64,000 nucleotides of DNA, taken from Planctomycetaceae bacterium. Lineage in GTDB: Bacteria > Planctomycetota > Planctomycetia > Planctomycetales > Planctomycetaceae. Made by a program: the position numbers and the translations under genes. Every line of letters starts with the position of its first letter. Position 1 is the first letter of the stretch. The DNA lies in assembly GCA_041398825.1 (NCBI GenBank), contig JAWKTX010000001.1, positions 868,001-932,000 of the forward strand. The letters are read 5' to 3'. Shown here one piece after another: positions 20,401 to 32,480 of the stretch. Below the pieces are notes generated by a model. That model was not told the DNA's origin, searched no databases, and saw only the letters and a program-made list of their open reading frames with translations.

Positions 20401-22386
20401 ATGTCGCTGCTGGAGCCTGGTCAATTCGACTTTCACGTACGCCTCCCTACCCTGCTTCTTGACAATATCACGCTGCATATTGAACGCGGAGAACGTATTG
20501 GCCTGGCGGGTCGAAATGTGGGGCGGGGAAATCAACGCTCATGAAGATCATTGCCGGGCGAATTATTCCGGATGATGGCGTTGTTGATGTGCAGCCGGAT
20601 GTGGTCATCACGCAATTGAATCAGGAAGTTCCGGACGGGGAAGACAAACAGCCTTCGAAGTTGCGGCCGAAGGTTTCGGCAACATGGCGTTGTTGTTGCA
20701 GGGTATCGCTGATTGATGAATGTGATGGCGAATTAGGAAACCTTTCCGCAGATGGATCAGAAAGTCTACGAGGAATTCAGTCATCAGATTGCAGATGCTG
20801 AGCTTTGTCCGCCGGCGATGAACTGGAAGGGTTGTTGACGGGAAATGTCGCTCCCCCTTTGACACACCGTTTGCTTCATTGTCGGCCGGGATGAAGCTGC
20901 CGCGTTCTGTTGGCACTGCGATGATTCGTAAGCCGGATATCCTGCTCCTGGATGAGCCAACAACAAACCATCTGGACATCGACCGATCCTCTTGGCTTCA
21001 GGATTACCTGTCGCGTTTCAGCGGTACGCTGATTTTCGTTACGCACGATCGGGTTTTTCTGCAGGAACTGGCAAATCGAATTATTGAAGTCGATCGCGGG
21101 CGGTTGTTCGACTGGACGTGCGACTACCAGACGTTCCTGGTGAGAGAGATCAGTTGCTGGCTGCGAACAGGTCGAACAACGCAGTTCGACAAGAAGCTGG
21201 CAGAGGAAGAGCGCTTAGTTCGTCGGGGAATCAAAGCCCGCCGGACTCATGGCGGGCGTACCGGGCTCTGAAAAGAATAGAGCGGCGACGAGCCCGCCGT
21301 GAAAAGACAGGTGTGGCCAAAATGCAGATTCAGGAGGCCGAACGATCCGGAGCTGGTGGCGCGTCTGGAAGCGTGTCGCAGGGTTTCGGCGAGCATAAAG
21401 TCATTGATGATTTCAGCACAACAGTATTCCGTGGGGACCGTGTGGGTATTATCGGTCCGAATGGTGCCGGCAAGTCGACGCTGCTGCGAGATTCTGCTCG
21501 GCCAACTTTTCGCCGACGTCCGGAAAAGTTAAGCTGGGGACCAATCTTTCCGTGGCCTATTTCGATCCGCTGCAGAGATCAGCAATTGACGAAAAGTCTG
21601 CAGAAGAACGTTGGCGACGGGACTGACTTTCTGCTGATCAATGGCAACAAGCGGCACGTGGTGGGAGTATCTGCAGGATTTTTCTGTTCTCTCCGGAACG
21701 AGCTCAAACACTGGCGGTTCCTGTCGGGGGAACGCAATCGTTTATTGCTTGCGAAAATGATGTCAAAGCCAGCCAACGTTCTGGTGCTGGACGAACCAAC
21801 GAACGATCTGGATGCAGAGACCACCGGAATTGCTCGAAGAAATGTTGCCTGAGTTCAGCGGTACCATTTTCTCGTCAGCCACGATCGATGCGTTTCTGAA
21901 TAACATTGTGACCAGCACCATCGTATTTGAAGGGGACTCACAGCTGCGTGAATATGATGGCGGATACGATGACTGGATTCAGCCACAACGAGGCGGTTCG
22001 ATCTGCCAATCGGTCAGATAACATGAAAGACAAGTCTGCCAAACCGCCCAATGTGACCTCAGTTGCTGCCGTGAGTTCTGAGACGACTGTTGTTGCGAAT
22101 GCGGACTTCCGGCGGCAACGCCGGTCGCGGCAATGGCTTCTTCAGATACAGTTCGACTGTGAAGAAACTGAGCTACAAAGAACAGCGTGAACTCGACGAA
22201 TTACCCGATCGGATTTCGGCGGCTTCGAAGCGGAACAAAGCAATTAGCTGAGCAGCTTGCTGACCCTTTAATCTATCGGGGCAACAGTTCAAAGGCGGCT
22301 GAGATTGGCACGCGCATGCAGAAAGTGGAAGAAGACCTGCTGCACTGCCTCGAACGCTGGAACTGCTGGAATCCGTGAGTCGGTAA
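20401..22386 (+). CDS. ABC-F family ATPase (Uup/Ettr-like), frame broken
   Basis: A soluble ABC-F protein with two ATPase domains and no membrane part; such proteins act on ribosomes or on DNA repair intermediates. The first domain shows DNITLHIERGERIGLAGRNG (its Walker A disturbed by extra bases at 20517-20525) and LLLDEPTTNHLDID. The second shows GIIGPNGAGKSTLLR and VLVLDEPTNDLDAET. A C-terminal coiled domain (KKLSYKEQRELDELP, EAEQKQLAEQLADP, LLHCLERWE) is the Uup-type tail. The stop TAA at 22384-22386 follows ELLESVSR in the corrected frame. The length of about 660 codons fits Uup-like ABC-F proteins. Confidence 0.8.
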
Positions 22387-22847
22387 AAAGTAACTGTCTT
22401 TGCTGCTGACAACCGAAAACCAGGCCCTGGTACGCGGTGCGGGCGATGAACCTTATGGCTCAGTACACTTAATCCTTCCGCGGGGCAGGATGCTTGGCGC
22501 AGCAGAAATTCTGTGTCTTCGACTGTGTCCAACTGCTGGGGGCTGCCATTGAATGGAGCCACGGTGTCTGTACTCTGCAATGGATTGCCGGACGCGTTTC
22601 GGAACTCCATCGCTGGCAGAGGACGTTCCCGTCGAACTACCAGCGGTGCGCACCGGAGGCCGTTCTTTGCCGATGCTGCGAATGTGATATTCGAAGAAGC
22701 GGCGCAGCTGCCGGTGATGTGACGGGGTTGGTCGCATTTTGCGGTGCCAGTGTTGCGGGAATCCTTCCGGGCCGACAGCCAGGGCTTCCGTCGAGATTCA
22801 ATGGTGCAGTCCTGAGTTGCTGAACTGCAGGCGGTTCAAACAGAGAA
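22387..22847. other. No recognisable gene
   Basis: Short frames exist on both strands but none carries a motif I recognise, and none continues sensibly when frames are joined. It may hold the downstream part of the minus-strand gene that follows. Confidence 0.3.
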
Positions 22848-23781
22848 CTAAAGGCTCAGCAGTTGCTTCCGATCGTCACGGGATTTCTCTGCTGAAACGG
22901 CCCGTGAGTCTGCTGGAACGATTCTTGGCTGCCGTGCAATCGCCATCAGTTCTCCCGCTTCGTTGTGGCAATACACCGTCCATCTGCTGAGCCACCTGAA
23001 TGATCCGTTCGGTTCATCACGGACAGCACGCGACATCAAGCTTGCGTACAACGAAACTTCAAACAGATTTCGATCCATCAACGAATTAGTCCCTGAGGTC
23101 AGTACTTTGGCGAACGTTGATAGGCCAAGTGAAGAAAACGAAACAAGAACGTCTACTTTTTGAGTGACGACCTGGGTTCCGTCGACCGCTGGAGAGAGTA
23201 ATTTCTGAACCAGATGAGAGCCAGCCTGCAATGGTTTGGGCAGAAGTGGGTTGTGATGGCTTCCATCACAAATGAAGACGCACTGATTATAATCGCGGTA
23301 GAGAATATCACGGTCCTTCGGAACCATCCGCCACTTGCGAGCTTCCGTATTCCATATGCCCTGTTTGCCACATTTCAAATCGAGAGATTCCCATGACTCG
23401 CCAGGTGCTGACGGCCACGTCGGATGCTGAAGAGAATTACCGATAAATTGGCACATCCACGGAATACTGAGTCGAGGCTTTCGAACTGATTGCACTTCTC
23501 GATGACCTGTTCAGCACGTTCACGGTTTCGGTGTCATTCCTCGCAACGGAATACCTGCGATTGCCTGGTTCTGTGCCGTTCCTGAAGAATCGCCCTGAGA
23601 GAGGATTCTGAACCCGGCACGGATCGCAAAGGTCTTCCAGTTCGGAACCGGCATGCGCGGGGCTTAGCAGACCACTCATCGTGCATGCTGCGACCAGCAG
23701 ATGCAGTTTGAGCGCTTTGTAGCGCAGGTACGAGCAACGCATACCGTTCCCCCAATCGCCGGCAAAGAGTTCAATGGCCAT
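22848..23781 (-). CDS. Unassigned, possibly secreted minus-strand protein, frame broken
   Basis: Reading from the right, the first piece has a signal-peptide-like segment (LKLHLLVAACTMSGLLSPAHAG) after a basic stretch. It then runs into a second open frame (about 23495 to 22848) containing KCGKQGIWNTEARKWRMVP and KDRDILYRDYNQCVF. Codon choice in that piece looks like coding sequence on this strand (GAA, AAG, CGC, GAC, CAG are frequent). I do not recognise the family. The sequence is neither an enzyme motif nor a repeat I can name. The two pieces need at least one frame correction near 23450. A shadow frame is the alternative. Confidence 0.3.
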
Positions 23782-24664
23782 TCCTCAACGGCTCTCCAGA
23801 AACACAATTTGCGGCGTGCTGCAGAATGAGTGAATTGAAATAATCGAATGGCAGGGCATTAAGCCGCTGAGAAAACAGCCGGGCAGAGGATCGGCGAATG
23901 CAGTTACGGCCCCCACAATCCGTCGCTGATCACCCCGGACTAACTTATCGGTAGTGGATGCCGGAGTTGGTCAGTCGAATCGTTCAGACCGGTACCGTCG
24001 TTACATGTTTGCATCACCTGATTGACCAACTCTGCTGGTCCGTATCCGGGATGTCCGGAAAACCTGACTCCGGTCCTGCGGAAATTTACAGGAAGGTGCG
24101 TATCCGTTCTCTCACTGGTCTGCTCAGCGGCAGCATCGCCGATTCATGCAGTAACGCGTGACATCCAGTTTCTCGACGTAGCATTTGTCGAGGCAGATGA
24201 GCTTGTCGCTTTATCATCGATAGAAGTCCGCGTAATGTTCGGTGCACGGAGACAGTCGACAACGAGCAACCTGCCAAGTACTACGGAGCAGAACGCAAAC
24301 AATAAAGCGCAGTTCGCATGGGAATCCCTTCCGGCGAATAGACTCTGCCGGGGCGTTTCCCTGACAGATGGTAGCCACGGCACAGACGATGACGTGGCCG
24401 ATTCTGGCCGGTCTTTTCGATACAGTACCAGCACTCTCGAGCCGTTCAGAGATCGAATCGTATTCGCGACGATCAGTTCTTCAGGCGGAATGACACCAGA
24501 TGACGCCTGCTGGGGCGTTTGCCGAGCACTGTCGTGATATCCGATTCAGTCGCTAAATCTGTTGTGTTTCGCGAACAAGGTGGTTGCGATGCTTCGGCAT
24601 TATCTGCCGAAGATGATTATCATGACGGGTGCCGCAGTCGTGGTGGCAGCTTGCATTTTCAGAC
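23782..24664. other. No assignable gene
   Basis: About 880 bases with only short frames on both strands. A plus-strand piece (DIQFLDVAFVEADELVALSS) and a minus-strand hydrophobic piece (ALLFAFCSVVLGRLLVVDCL) look protein-like but neither can be extended into a known family. I leave the stretch unassigned. Confidence 0.3.
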
Positions 24665-25119
24665 ATGTCGAAGGAGTTCTGCACGGCAGATCGTCGTCGT
24701 ATCCTGTTTCTTTGCCTGGGTAATTTCTTGCCGCAGTCAAATGGCCGAAGGTTCCTTCGTCATCTGTATTCAGACCGGTTCGAAGCTTTGTCTGCGGGAG
24801 CGAGACAGCGGGCTACGTGCATCCAAAAAGCGATTGCAGCCATGGCTGAACTGGGGATCGATATCGGTTCCCAGGAAAGCAAGTCGATCCAATGAGTTCC
24901 TTCTGCACACGGACAATTGCCGGACGTCATCATCGGCGTGTGCTCGACTGCAGACGAGAACTGCTTGATTTTCCGGCGAATGTCGAACGCTGGGCTACGT
25001 GATCTCGATGACCCCTTTCATGCAGGGACCGAAGAACAGAGAGGATGCGGAATTCCGTCGAGTGCGAGATGAAATCCGTCTTCGCATTGAAAAAGTTCGG
25101 TGCGGAGAAAGCCGACTGA
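24665..25119 (+). CDS. ArsC-type arsenate reductase / low-molecular-weight phosphatase, frame broken
   Basis: Joined frames give the phosphatase-loop start RRILFLCLGNSCRSQMAEG with the catalytic C-x5-R, then FLRHLYSDRFEALSAGA, KAIAAMAELGIDIGSQESKS, DVIIGVCSTADENC and DDPFHAGTEEQ, which is the order of thioredoxin-type arsenate reductase (ArsC of the LMW-PTP fold). It would reduce arsenate or remove phosphate from a protein or small molecule in the cytoplasm. The stop TGA at 25117-25119 follows FGAEKAD. At about 150 codons it has normal length. No arsB, arsR or acr3 gene is near, so an arsenic role is not supported by context. Confidence 0.75.
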
Positions 25120-25192
25120 CAGACTCATCGGCGTCGGTTAATGGAAACCTCATCGCCTGTTGGTGGATTCTTTCTGATTCAAAAGTGGCTGC

Positions 25193-26323
25193 ATGACTTT
25201 TGCTACCCTGCCCCTGAGCTATTGCACCAATGTTCATCCCGGTCGAGCTGTTGCCGAGGTCATTAGCGGGTTGATCGAACACACGGCAGATGTCCGTCGT
25301 CGTGTTGATTTTCCGATGGCTGGGGCTGTGGTTGTCGACCGTGTTGCGGACGAGCTTTCCGGTGACCAGGCGCTGGAGCGTCTGGCTCAGACTCTATGGC
25401 AGCATGATCTGTGCTGCTACACCACGAATACTTTTCCATTTGGTGACTTTCACAGCGAACGTGTCAGGAGCAGGTCTATCTGCCGGATTGGTCCTCGCCG
25501 GACCGTGTTCGCTACACTCAACAATGTGCAGCCCTTCTGGCACAATTGCTGCCGGCCAGCGAAGGAAGTCTTTCCACGGTTCCGTTGGCGGGGCGGATGA
25601 TCCAGGGCATCGGTTTTCTGGATGCCTGCTGGAACAACCTGATCAGGTACCTTGTACCTCCGGCAGATCCATGAAACAACGGGCCGAAAGATCCGTCTGG
25701 CGATCGAGCCGGAACCGTTTTGTGAAATGGATCGAACGCTCGAAACGACTTTGCCATTGTTCGAACAATTGTTTGCGGTTGCTGAGGCTGCGGGACATGG
25801 ATCTCAGCTGGTACCTGAGTACATCAGTCTGTGTTTTGACGTCTGTCATGGGCGGTGGTTTTCGAAGACGTGGCCAATTCAATCGGGCTGGTGATCAGGC
25901 GGGTATTCGAATTAACAAAGTACACATTACCAATGCAGTGGAGTTGCTGGATCCGGCGAACAATGTCGCGGGACGCGATGCTCTGTGTCAATTCGTTGAA
26001 CCTCGATACTTGCATCAGACTTACGCTCAAACGGCGTCTGGTCAGGTTGTTTTTCGAGAAGATCTCAAGAGGGAAGACATTCTTCGTGTACCACCGGATA
26101 GTTCATGCAGGCCCGTTCCTGGCGAGTTCATTTCACGTGCCAATTTTTGCCGGTCGATCGGGCCATTGTCAACGACGCGACCAGTCTGATCGCCGCAGCT
26201 TGAATCGAGTCCGCAGAACGTTACGCGCTTCTTCAAGTCGAAACCTATACGTGGCCTGTTATGCCAAACGCCTCTCCGGATAGGCCCCCGAAACGATTAG
26301 TGAACGCATTGCGAACGAGTTGA
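25193..26323 (+). CDS. eboE: EboE-like metabolite traffic protein (TIM barrel), frame broken
   Basis: Joined frames match EboE, a xylose-isomerase-like TIM-barrel protein of the Ebo operon, which is needed for moving a precursor metabolite to the periplasm in cyanobacteria and others. Pieces in order: PLSYCTNVHPGRAVAEVISG, NTFPFGDFHSERV, QVYLPDWSSPDRVRYT, LPASEGSLSTVPLGG, IRLAIEPEPFCEMDRT, ISLCFDVCH, VHITNAVELLDP, and the C-terminal VETYTWPVMP followed by the stop at 26321-26323. The start ATG at 25193 is the family's normal N-terminus. The other ebo genes (eboA-D, F) are not visible nearby, so this is a lone copy or the cluster is elsewhere. Confidence 0.75.
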
Positions 26324-26360
26324 TATCCAGCAGAACTGCTGTCAGACTATTGAATGCAGA

Positions 26361-26618
26361 TCATTTTGAGGCAGAGGGGGACTTGTTGCCTGCCGCGAGT
26401 TGTGCTTTGATGGCCACGGCAAGCCTTTTTGTCTCTTGATCATTCTGTAACCACGACTCGAGCATCAAGAAGGCAGATTGGCAGTTCTGTTGTTCAGCCT
26501 TTGATAAGCATTCTGTCTGGCTTTGAGCTTGGTTGTTTTTCTGTCGAAGAGACAACATGCGAGCTGTATTGAGCAACAGGCTGATTGGGAGGAGAAGCTT
26601 TGCGAAGCTGTTTGTCAT
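26361..26618 (-). CDS. Small hypothetical protein (85 aa)
   Basis: An open frame with a hydrophobic N-terminus (MTNSFAKLLLPISLLLNTAR) followed by a Gln- and Ala-rich helical part (KAEQQNCQSAFLMLESWLQN, KRLAVAIKAQLAAG). It would be exported or membrane-anchored. It is divergent from the PSD1 gene, with 35 bases between starts. Family unknown; it could be a chance frame. Confidence 0.3.
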   Translation of the reverse strand: MTNSFAKLLLPISLLLNTARMLSLRQKNNQAQSQTECLSKAEQQNCQSAFLMLESWLQNDQETKRLAVAIKAQLAAGNKSPSASK

Positions 26619-26653
26619 GGTATTCTTGCAGGACTTGCCTAACCAAACGCCTC

Positions 26654-29616
26654 ATGGTGATTCTATGTCTTTCGTGCTCATTCCGTCATCTCAGCATTTG
26701 TCGTTCTGTTGATTTCCAGCCCTTGCCGTCCCGGCCGGGGCATTTCAGCCGCCGGCTGACTTCAATCGCGACATTCGGCCGATCCTGTCAGACAAGTGTC
26801 TTACCTGCCATGGACCTGATGAAGCAACGCTGAGGGAGGAAACCTGGAGGCTGGATGACGGCACACGCTTCTCCGGTGGCGTACGATCCACACCGTGCCG
26901 GGCAAATCTGCGGAAAGCGAACTTTATCAGCGGATCTCTGCGATGACCCTGACATCGCGATGCCGCTGCGGAATTCGGCCAAACAACCCAACGACTGTGC
27001 AAAAGAGCTGATTCGACGCTGGATTGATCAGGGAGGAGAATGGGAGACGCATTGGGCCTACGCTGCCGTCGTGAAACATGTGCCTCCCGAAATCGCCGGG
27101 CAGAACAATCCCATCGATCAGTTCATTCGCTCGCCGCTTGCGGAGAACGGAATTGGCTGGGCGTCAGAAGCTCGACGTGTCACGTTGATTCGACGGATCT
27201 ATTTTGATCTGATTGGTCTTCCACCTTCGTGGCAACAGGTTCAGTCTTTCGTGAATGATGGATCCCCGAACGCCTGGGAGAAGGTCGTGGACGAACTGTT
27301 GCAGTCTCACTTCGGTAGTCTTGCTGTTACTGGCTGGACGTGGTTCGCTTCGCCGACAGCAACGGCTACCACTCGGATGAACCTCGAAAATAGCCCCCCT
27401 ACCGCGACTATGTGATTCACTCGTTCAATTCCAACAAACCATTCGATCAGTTTGGTATTGAGCAACTTGCCGGTGAGCCTGTTGCCGAATCCTTTAACGG
27501 AGCAAATGGTTACATCTGGTTTCAACATGCTGCTGCAGACAACGAGTGAAGGTGGCGGGCAGCCGAAGAATATATTGCCAAGTATGCAGCGGACCGGGTT
27601 CGTAACACTTCGCAGATTTTCTTGGAACGACCATGGGGTGTGCCGAATGCCACAATCACAAGTATGACCCGATAACGATCAGGGACTTTTTACAGCTTTG
27701 CGGCGGCATTTCTTTGCCGACATTGAGCAACCCCGCCATCGGGAACCCGCAACATTCCCCGTGATGACGGATGATGATGGAATTCGACTTCAACAGCTGA
27801 ACGATGAATTAGCGAGACTAAATTCGGAATACAGACGGTCCACACCGGAACTGACGGCTGCTCAGGAAGCATGGGAGGCAGCTGCTGTTGTGACAGTCCT
27901 CAAGACACCCGTTCTTTCTGAATGGGAAACGATCGGGCCATTCACGTCAAGACTTCGATGACGCTTATGCAGCCAGATTTCTGAATCCAGCGGAGATCGA
28001 TACGACTGCTCCGGTCAACGGTTTGAAATGGGAGTCCGGCAGGAAGTTCGACGATGGTAAAGTCCAATATGGCGGAAGCACCTCCACTATTTTTCACGCG
28101 CGTTGATGACGAGCAATGGCACAACCAGCGAGTTTCCACCAGATCGGATTGATGCCTATCGACGTCTGGCTGAACTGGCAGAAAGTCGATTTACGAACGA
28201 ACCAACCGCACTGTCGCCGCCAGTCAGGATCGCGAGCGGCCACTGTGGGTTTGCCAGAAAGCGCGGCATCTGTTGAAGTCCACCAGAATAGGCGAAGACG
28301 TAAATTCTATTTGAAACTTCTTTGTGGGAATTCCACAGGAATGTCTGCAGTTCTCGTGGTAACAAATCGCAGCGGACCGTACGAAGGAGCAGCAAGAAAA
28401 GCTGTCCGACTACTTCCGGTCAATCGCGCCGGAGACAGCTGCGTTCTACGCGAACAGATCGCAGGTATGACTGCCGGAAGAAGTCATTCGAAGACAATCT
28501 TCCCGGACCATGATGACCAAAACCTCAACGCCAGAAATTGGTCGGGTCTTAAATCGCGGCAAACTGGATGGACGACACAGGACCGATTGTGGAACCTGCT
28601 ATTCCTTCATGGTTTGGAACCCTGCCATCGCCAGAGGGAAAGGCCGACTCGCCTTGAACTGGCCCAGTGGTTGTGGATCGAAGCAACCCGCTGACATCGC
28701 GGACGATGGTGAACCGTCTCTGGAAACTTTATTTCGGACAGGGACTCGCTTCCCCTCTGGATGATCTTGGCCGCCAGGGAACTCTGCCGACGCATCCGGA
28801 ACTGCTTAGGCTGGATGGCAGCTGAGTTTATGGACAGCCACTGGGATCTGGAAACGCATGATCCGAACGCTGGTTACCTCAAACACGTATCGACAGTCGT
28901 CGCAGCTACGATCACATCCGTTCTGCAGACCCGTACAACCAACGCTACGCGGCGGTCACGGTTTCGGCTCGACAGAACTCATTACGCGACAACGCATTGA
29001 GCGTGAGCGGTCTGCTGATCGATGATGTCAGCGGACGCAGCGTATTCCCCGTATCAACCAGCAGGGTACTGGAGTCATTTGAATTTCCCGGTCCGGGAAT
29101 GGCCCGGCGATTCCGGCGAACAACTGTACCGGCGCTGGATTATACACATGGTGGCAACGCATGTTTTTACACCCAGGCCTGCTGGCCTTTGACGCCCCCA
29201 CGCGAGGAATGCACTGTCGAGAGACCTCGCTCGAATATTCCTCAGCAGGCTCTGGTCCTTCTGAATGATCCGACTTACGTCGAAGCCAGTACCGGTACTG
29301 CCGCCGAATTCTTCCAGGACACCCGTCAAAGGAATCGGACCCGGATTTGAGTTCAGCGGAATCAACTCACGCACCCGACCGCCTCAACTATGCGTACCGC
29401 GTTGCATTATCGAGAGATATCACGAAACGAGAAGAAGAGGTGCTGGCCGGCGTGTTGCATGGTGATATGAGATCTACAGTGCTCAGCCGGGATCTGGCAG
29501 ATGGGATTCTTGCGGCGGGTCAGCCAGTCAGTCAAAATACAAGGTCGAGCTTTGCAACATGGACGTCTGTCACCAGAAACCTCTTCAATCTCAGTGAGTT
29601 CATTACTCGTCCCTGA
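26654..29616 (+). CDS. PSD1 / DUF1549-DUF1553 cytochrome c-type protein, frame broken
   Basis: A large secreted planctomycete protein. After a hydrophobic start comes the PSCyt1 haem site (DKCLTCHGPDEA, CXXCH), then DUF1549 with RRIYFDLIGLPPSW, DVVRFADSNGYHSDEP and a second haem-like site GCAECHNHKYDPI. A middle part follows, then DUF1553 with LAQWLVDRSNPLTSRT, VNRLWKLYFGQGL, HPELLDWMAAEF and PRSNIPQQALVLLNDPTYVEA. The C-terminus RNLFNLSEFITRP and stop at 29614-29616 are typical. Such proteins usually pair with a DUF1501 partner; none is seen here, the next gene being DUF445. The true function of the family is not established; the haem sites suggest electron transfer at the cell surface. Confidence 0.8.
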
Positions 29617-29669
29617 ACCTGTCATTACACATCATCTTCAAACGTCATCCTGTCCAAACCTTCACATTC

Positions 29670-30399
29670 ATGAACAAGAGCCTGCTTACAAATCTGGTTT
29701 CCGTTGGGATGATTGCAGTTGGCTACGGCGATTTCAGTCCGGCACTCTGCCAGCCATTGGATACTTTGCAACTTCCGGAGCGATCACGAACTGTACCATC
29801 TACATGCTGTTCAGGCGTGTCCCCGGACTTTACGGTTCAGGAGTGATTCCCAATCGATTCGAAGGGATTCAAGACAGGATCCACCAACTGATCATGAGCA
29901 ATTCTTCACCAGGAGGAATGTTGAGAACTTTTAATCAACAGGCAACGCAGGATGCGACGCATCTGGATCCCGAACCAATTCTGGCCGTGGTTGACTACGA
30001 CCGATGTTTCAGAGACTTGTCGACGCAGTACTTTCATCTCCATTTGGCGGCATGCTCGGGATGGGCGGTGTGAAGGCAGCCCCGCAGCCTCAGGGAGCCA
30101 TTCATCAACAATGTCAAGGAGGAAATCCGTGCGATGGTCGCCCAGCCTTCAAAGCTCTGACGTCCAGCCTTCAATCAGGAAGCCGCACGCAGGAAATCAT
30201 TGAAAAAGTGGATTCAATTGTCATTCAACGGCTGAACGAGCTCACCCGGAAATGGTCAAGGAGATCATACAGGAAATGATCCGACAACGCAGCGGGTGTC
30301 GTTTACAGGGTGGCGTGACCGGGGGACTCATCCGGGCTGGCTCAGCCTGTTTCCAGCCGCCTGATTCCGCGGCCATTCAGGCGTCGTTTTCCCGGTTGA
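29670..30399 (+). CDS. DUF445-family membrane protein, frame broken
   Basis: Joined frames give MNKSLLTNLVSVGMIAVGY, then GAITN followed by IYMLFRRVPGLYGSGVIPNR, the N-terminal membrane region of DUF445 (normally GAITNxLAxxMLF-P...GVIPxR). Further on come HLDPEPILAVVDY and the C-terminal LNEL-PEMVKEIIQEMIRQ plus GGVTGGLIRA, corresponding to the family's closing amphipathic and membrane helix. DUF445 proteins are inner-membrane proteins of unknown function. The stop at 30397-30399 follows RFPG. Roughly 240 codons is short against the usual 400 or so, but fits the shorter forms. Confidence 0.6.
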
Positions 30400-30572
30400 A
30401 ACGGTGTGGCTTTTTTGCAACATCCTGCACCAACCCCATCCCTCAGGATAAAAAACCGGGCCATGGGGACTTTCGAAATCGGGACGGCAAACGGTATCTC
30501 AACGCGTGATTGAAGTCAGAGATTGTCTCGCCAGCGGACGGTGACGTCAGCAAACGAAATCCATCGACAATC

Positions 30573-31639
30573 GAATGTTCATCGTTCTACTGAGCGTCCT
30601 TGAAGTCACGCATTGCTCCATCGGCAAATTCGAAATCCATTCGGTCTCCTCTTCCGGATGCTGACCTCAGGTAAACGAGCAGCATATGCAGCCCTGGCGC
30701 ACGAGGCCATTCGAATAGCATCTCGCCCGCTGGATGCCTTCTTGCCGGCAGGAGGCTCGAGCGTTCTGCTGAATAAGTCATCGGGCCAGCCTGTACTGCT
30801 TCTTGTGGGGGCACCACGCAGCGGCGCACGACACTGCTATCAGGTACTGAGTCGATACCTGGATGTGAGCTACTTCAGCAACCTGACCTCTTTTTTCCAG
30901 GTCACCCATTTCCGGATCACAAATGTTTGGCTGGCTGGCCCGGCAGCATCGAGCAGACTTCGATACTTCTACGGGCAGACCGCGGGTCTGAGTATTTAAT
31001 GATGGATTTGCCATCTGGAATCAGTGGCTGGGTGACGATCGTTTCGCCGCAGACTGATTTGTCGAGCGATGAGCTTCAGTCGATGTGCCAGTTCTTCGAC
31101 ACCTGGACTGCGACCTTTGGAAAACCATTCTGAACAAGAACAACCGCAACACCAGCTGCCTGGACCAACTGTGCCTGGCGATCCCCAACGCACGTTGTAT
31201 TGTTATTCGGCGGAATCCCGTTCTGGTTGCCCAGTCGCTGATTAAAGCACGCGAGAGCAGGTTAAGGATAAGAATGTTGGCTGGGGACTGAAGGCTCATG
31301 AAAATGCGGCATCAGAAGATCGGCTTGCTTACGTCGATGATGTCATGACCAGATTGTTCAGATCGAGCAAGAACTGGACGAACAACTGTCGCGAATCCCG
31401 TCAGACCGAGTTGTTGAAGTCACCTATGAAGGCTTTTGCGAAAACCCGATCGCTGCTTTGCGTGAAATTGTGTCACAGATACCGCAAGTCCGGCTGCGTG
31501 AAGATCTCATTGAAGCGGGAGTTAAAGCCTTTTCGAGTTTCAAGCGTGATTTCGCTCACGGTGATGAACATCGGCGAGTATTGAGGCGTTTGGAGCACTA
31601 CGATGGGAGCTACGAGAGCACAGGACTGCTTCGAACTAG
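30573..31639 (+). CDS. Sulfotransferase-family protein, frame broken
   Basis: A PAPS-dependent sulfotransferase of the bacterial Sulfotransfer_3 type. The 5'-phosphosulfate loop reads VLLLVGAPRSG (expected PRSGTT; the frame breaks just after) followed by YQVLSRYLDVSYFSNL. The 3'-phosphate region is NARCIVIRRNPVLVAQSLIK. The end is VVEVTYEGFCENPIAALREI and a helical tail. The stop TAG at 31637-31639 follows REHRTASN. It should transfer sulfate to a glycan or lipid. It contrasts with the sulfatase at 40.3 kb, which removes sulfate. The start is uncertain between 30573 and 30613. Confidence 0.75.
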
Positions 31640-31693
31640 CTAACGGCTGGCCCCGAGCTCGACGCGCCGCATCCGCATCCGGAACCGTGACCG

Positions 31694-32480
31694 TCAGAGT
31701 CCGGCCAGAGTGCACTCCGGGAGAAATGCCGCAGGTAGAAAGGTCTCGTCGGCTTCCGTTGGTCCTACGACTCCGAGGATTCGAGCTGGCGGAGAAATCG
31801 ACATGTCAGAATGCAGCTTCTTCAACGTCCCTGAGCAGCTCTGGAAACCAAAGGCGTCGAGTGGCAGGTTAGCAATTGTGTGGAGCCGTACAAGATCCGG
31901 AAATGTCTGGCCGCGTCTTCTCATGAATGATCTGCCGGTGTTTTTCAATCGTCTTGATACTGACGTGCAGTTCGGTCCCGATCGCTTATTCGTTTGACCA
32001 GCAGCAGAATTCGCTCCAGCACGAGTCGCTGACGATCTGTCAGCACTGGATAGTTTTGATTGTGGCATCCAGGCCATTGTCAACCATGCGTTTCGTCGAT
32101 CGAAGACGCTTTCAGCCTGTTTCAGGGCCTCCACAATCTGCACGGAGCTGGACGAGAGCGACAGCACAGAAATCGCCCCTCGCTGCATCACGTGAACAGC
32201 CGTTTCCAGCATAGCATTCGACGACAGGTAGACACAGCTGATCGGCGAAGCCTCCACTCGCAGCTGCTCCTGAATTGCCAGTGTTTCTAACGCCGGATCG
32301 TCCAGTTCCATAACCAGAATACCGATGGCAGATGACCTGATGGCATCGAACAGATTCGATGTGCTCGCGATATGCGTGCAGGAAGCTTCGAACCTCCTTG
32401 CCGCCCATGAAACTTACAGCACTTTGGGCAGAATCCTTAATCAGATGGGTCGCAATTGCTGGACGGCTGGACGTCATTGA
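31694..32480 (-). CDS. FixJ/LuxR-type response regulator, frame broken
   Basis: Read on the minus strand, the receiver contains ILVMELDDPALE, QEQLRVEASPISCVYLSSN and AMLETAVHVMQRGAISVLS. The last matches the alpha4-beta5 region of FixJ receivers, which ends in a Lys-Pro that is disturbed here. The output domain gives RQRLVLERILLLVK and a helix SDRELHVSIKTIEKHR, the LuxR-type DNA recognition helix. The position normally holding the phosphorylated Asp (LVLD-R-P) reads Glu (LVMEL), though local sequence is unreliable. It is divergent from the long sensor kinase that starts at about 32.7 kb, and may be a second regulator for it. Confidence 0.65.

Noticed and set aside
24665..25119. An arsenic resistance operon around the ArsC-type gene
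   Set aside because: No arsenite pump, ArsR regulator or Acr3 gene is adjacent; the neighbours are EboE and unassigned sequence.
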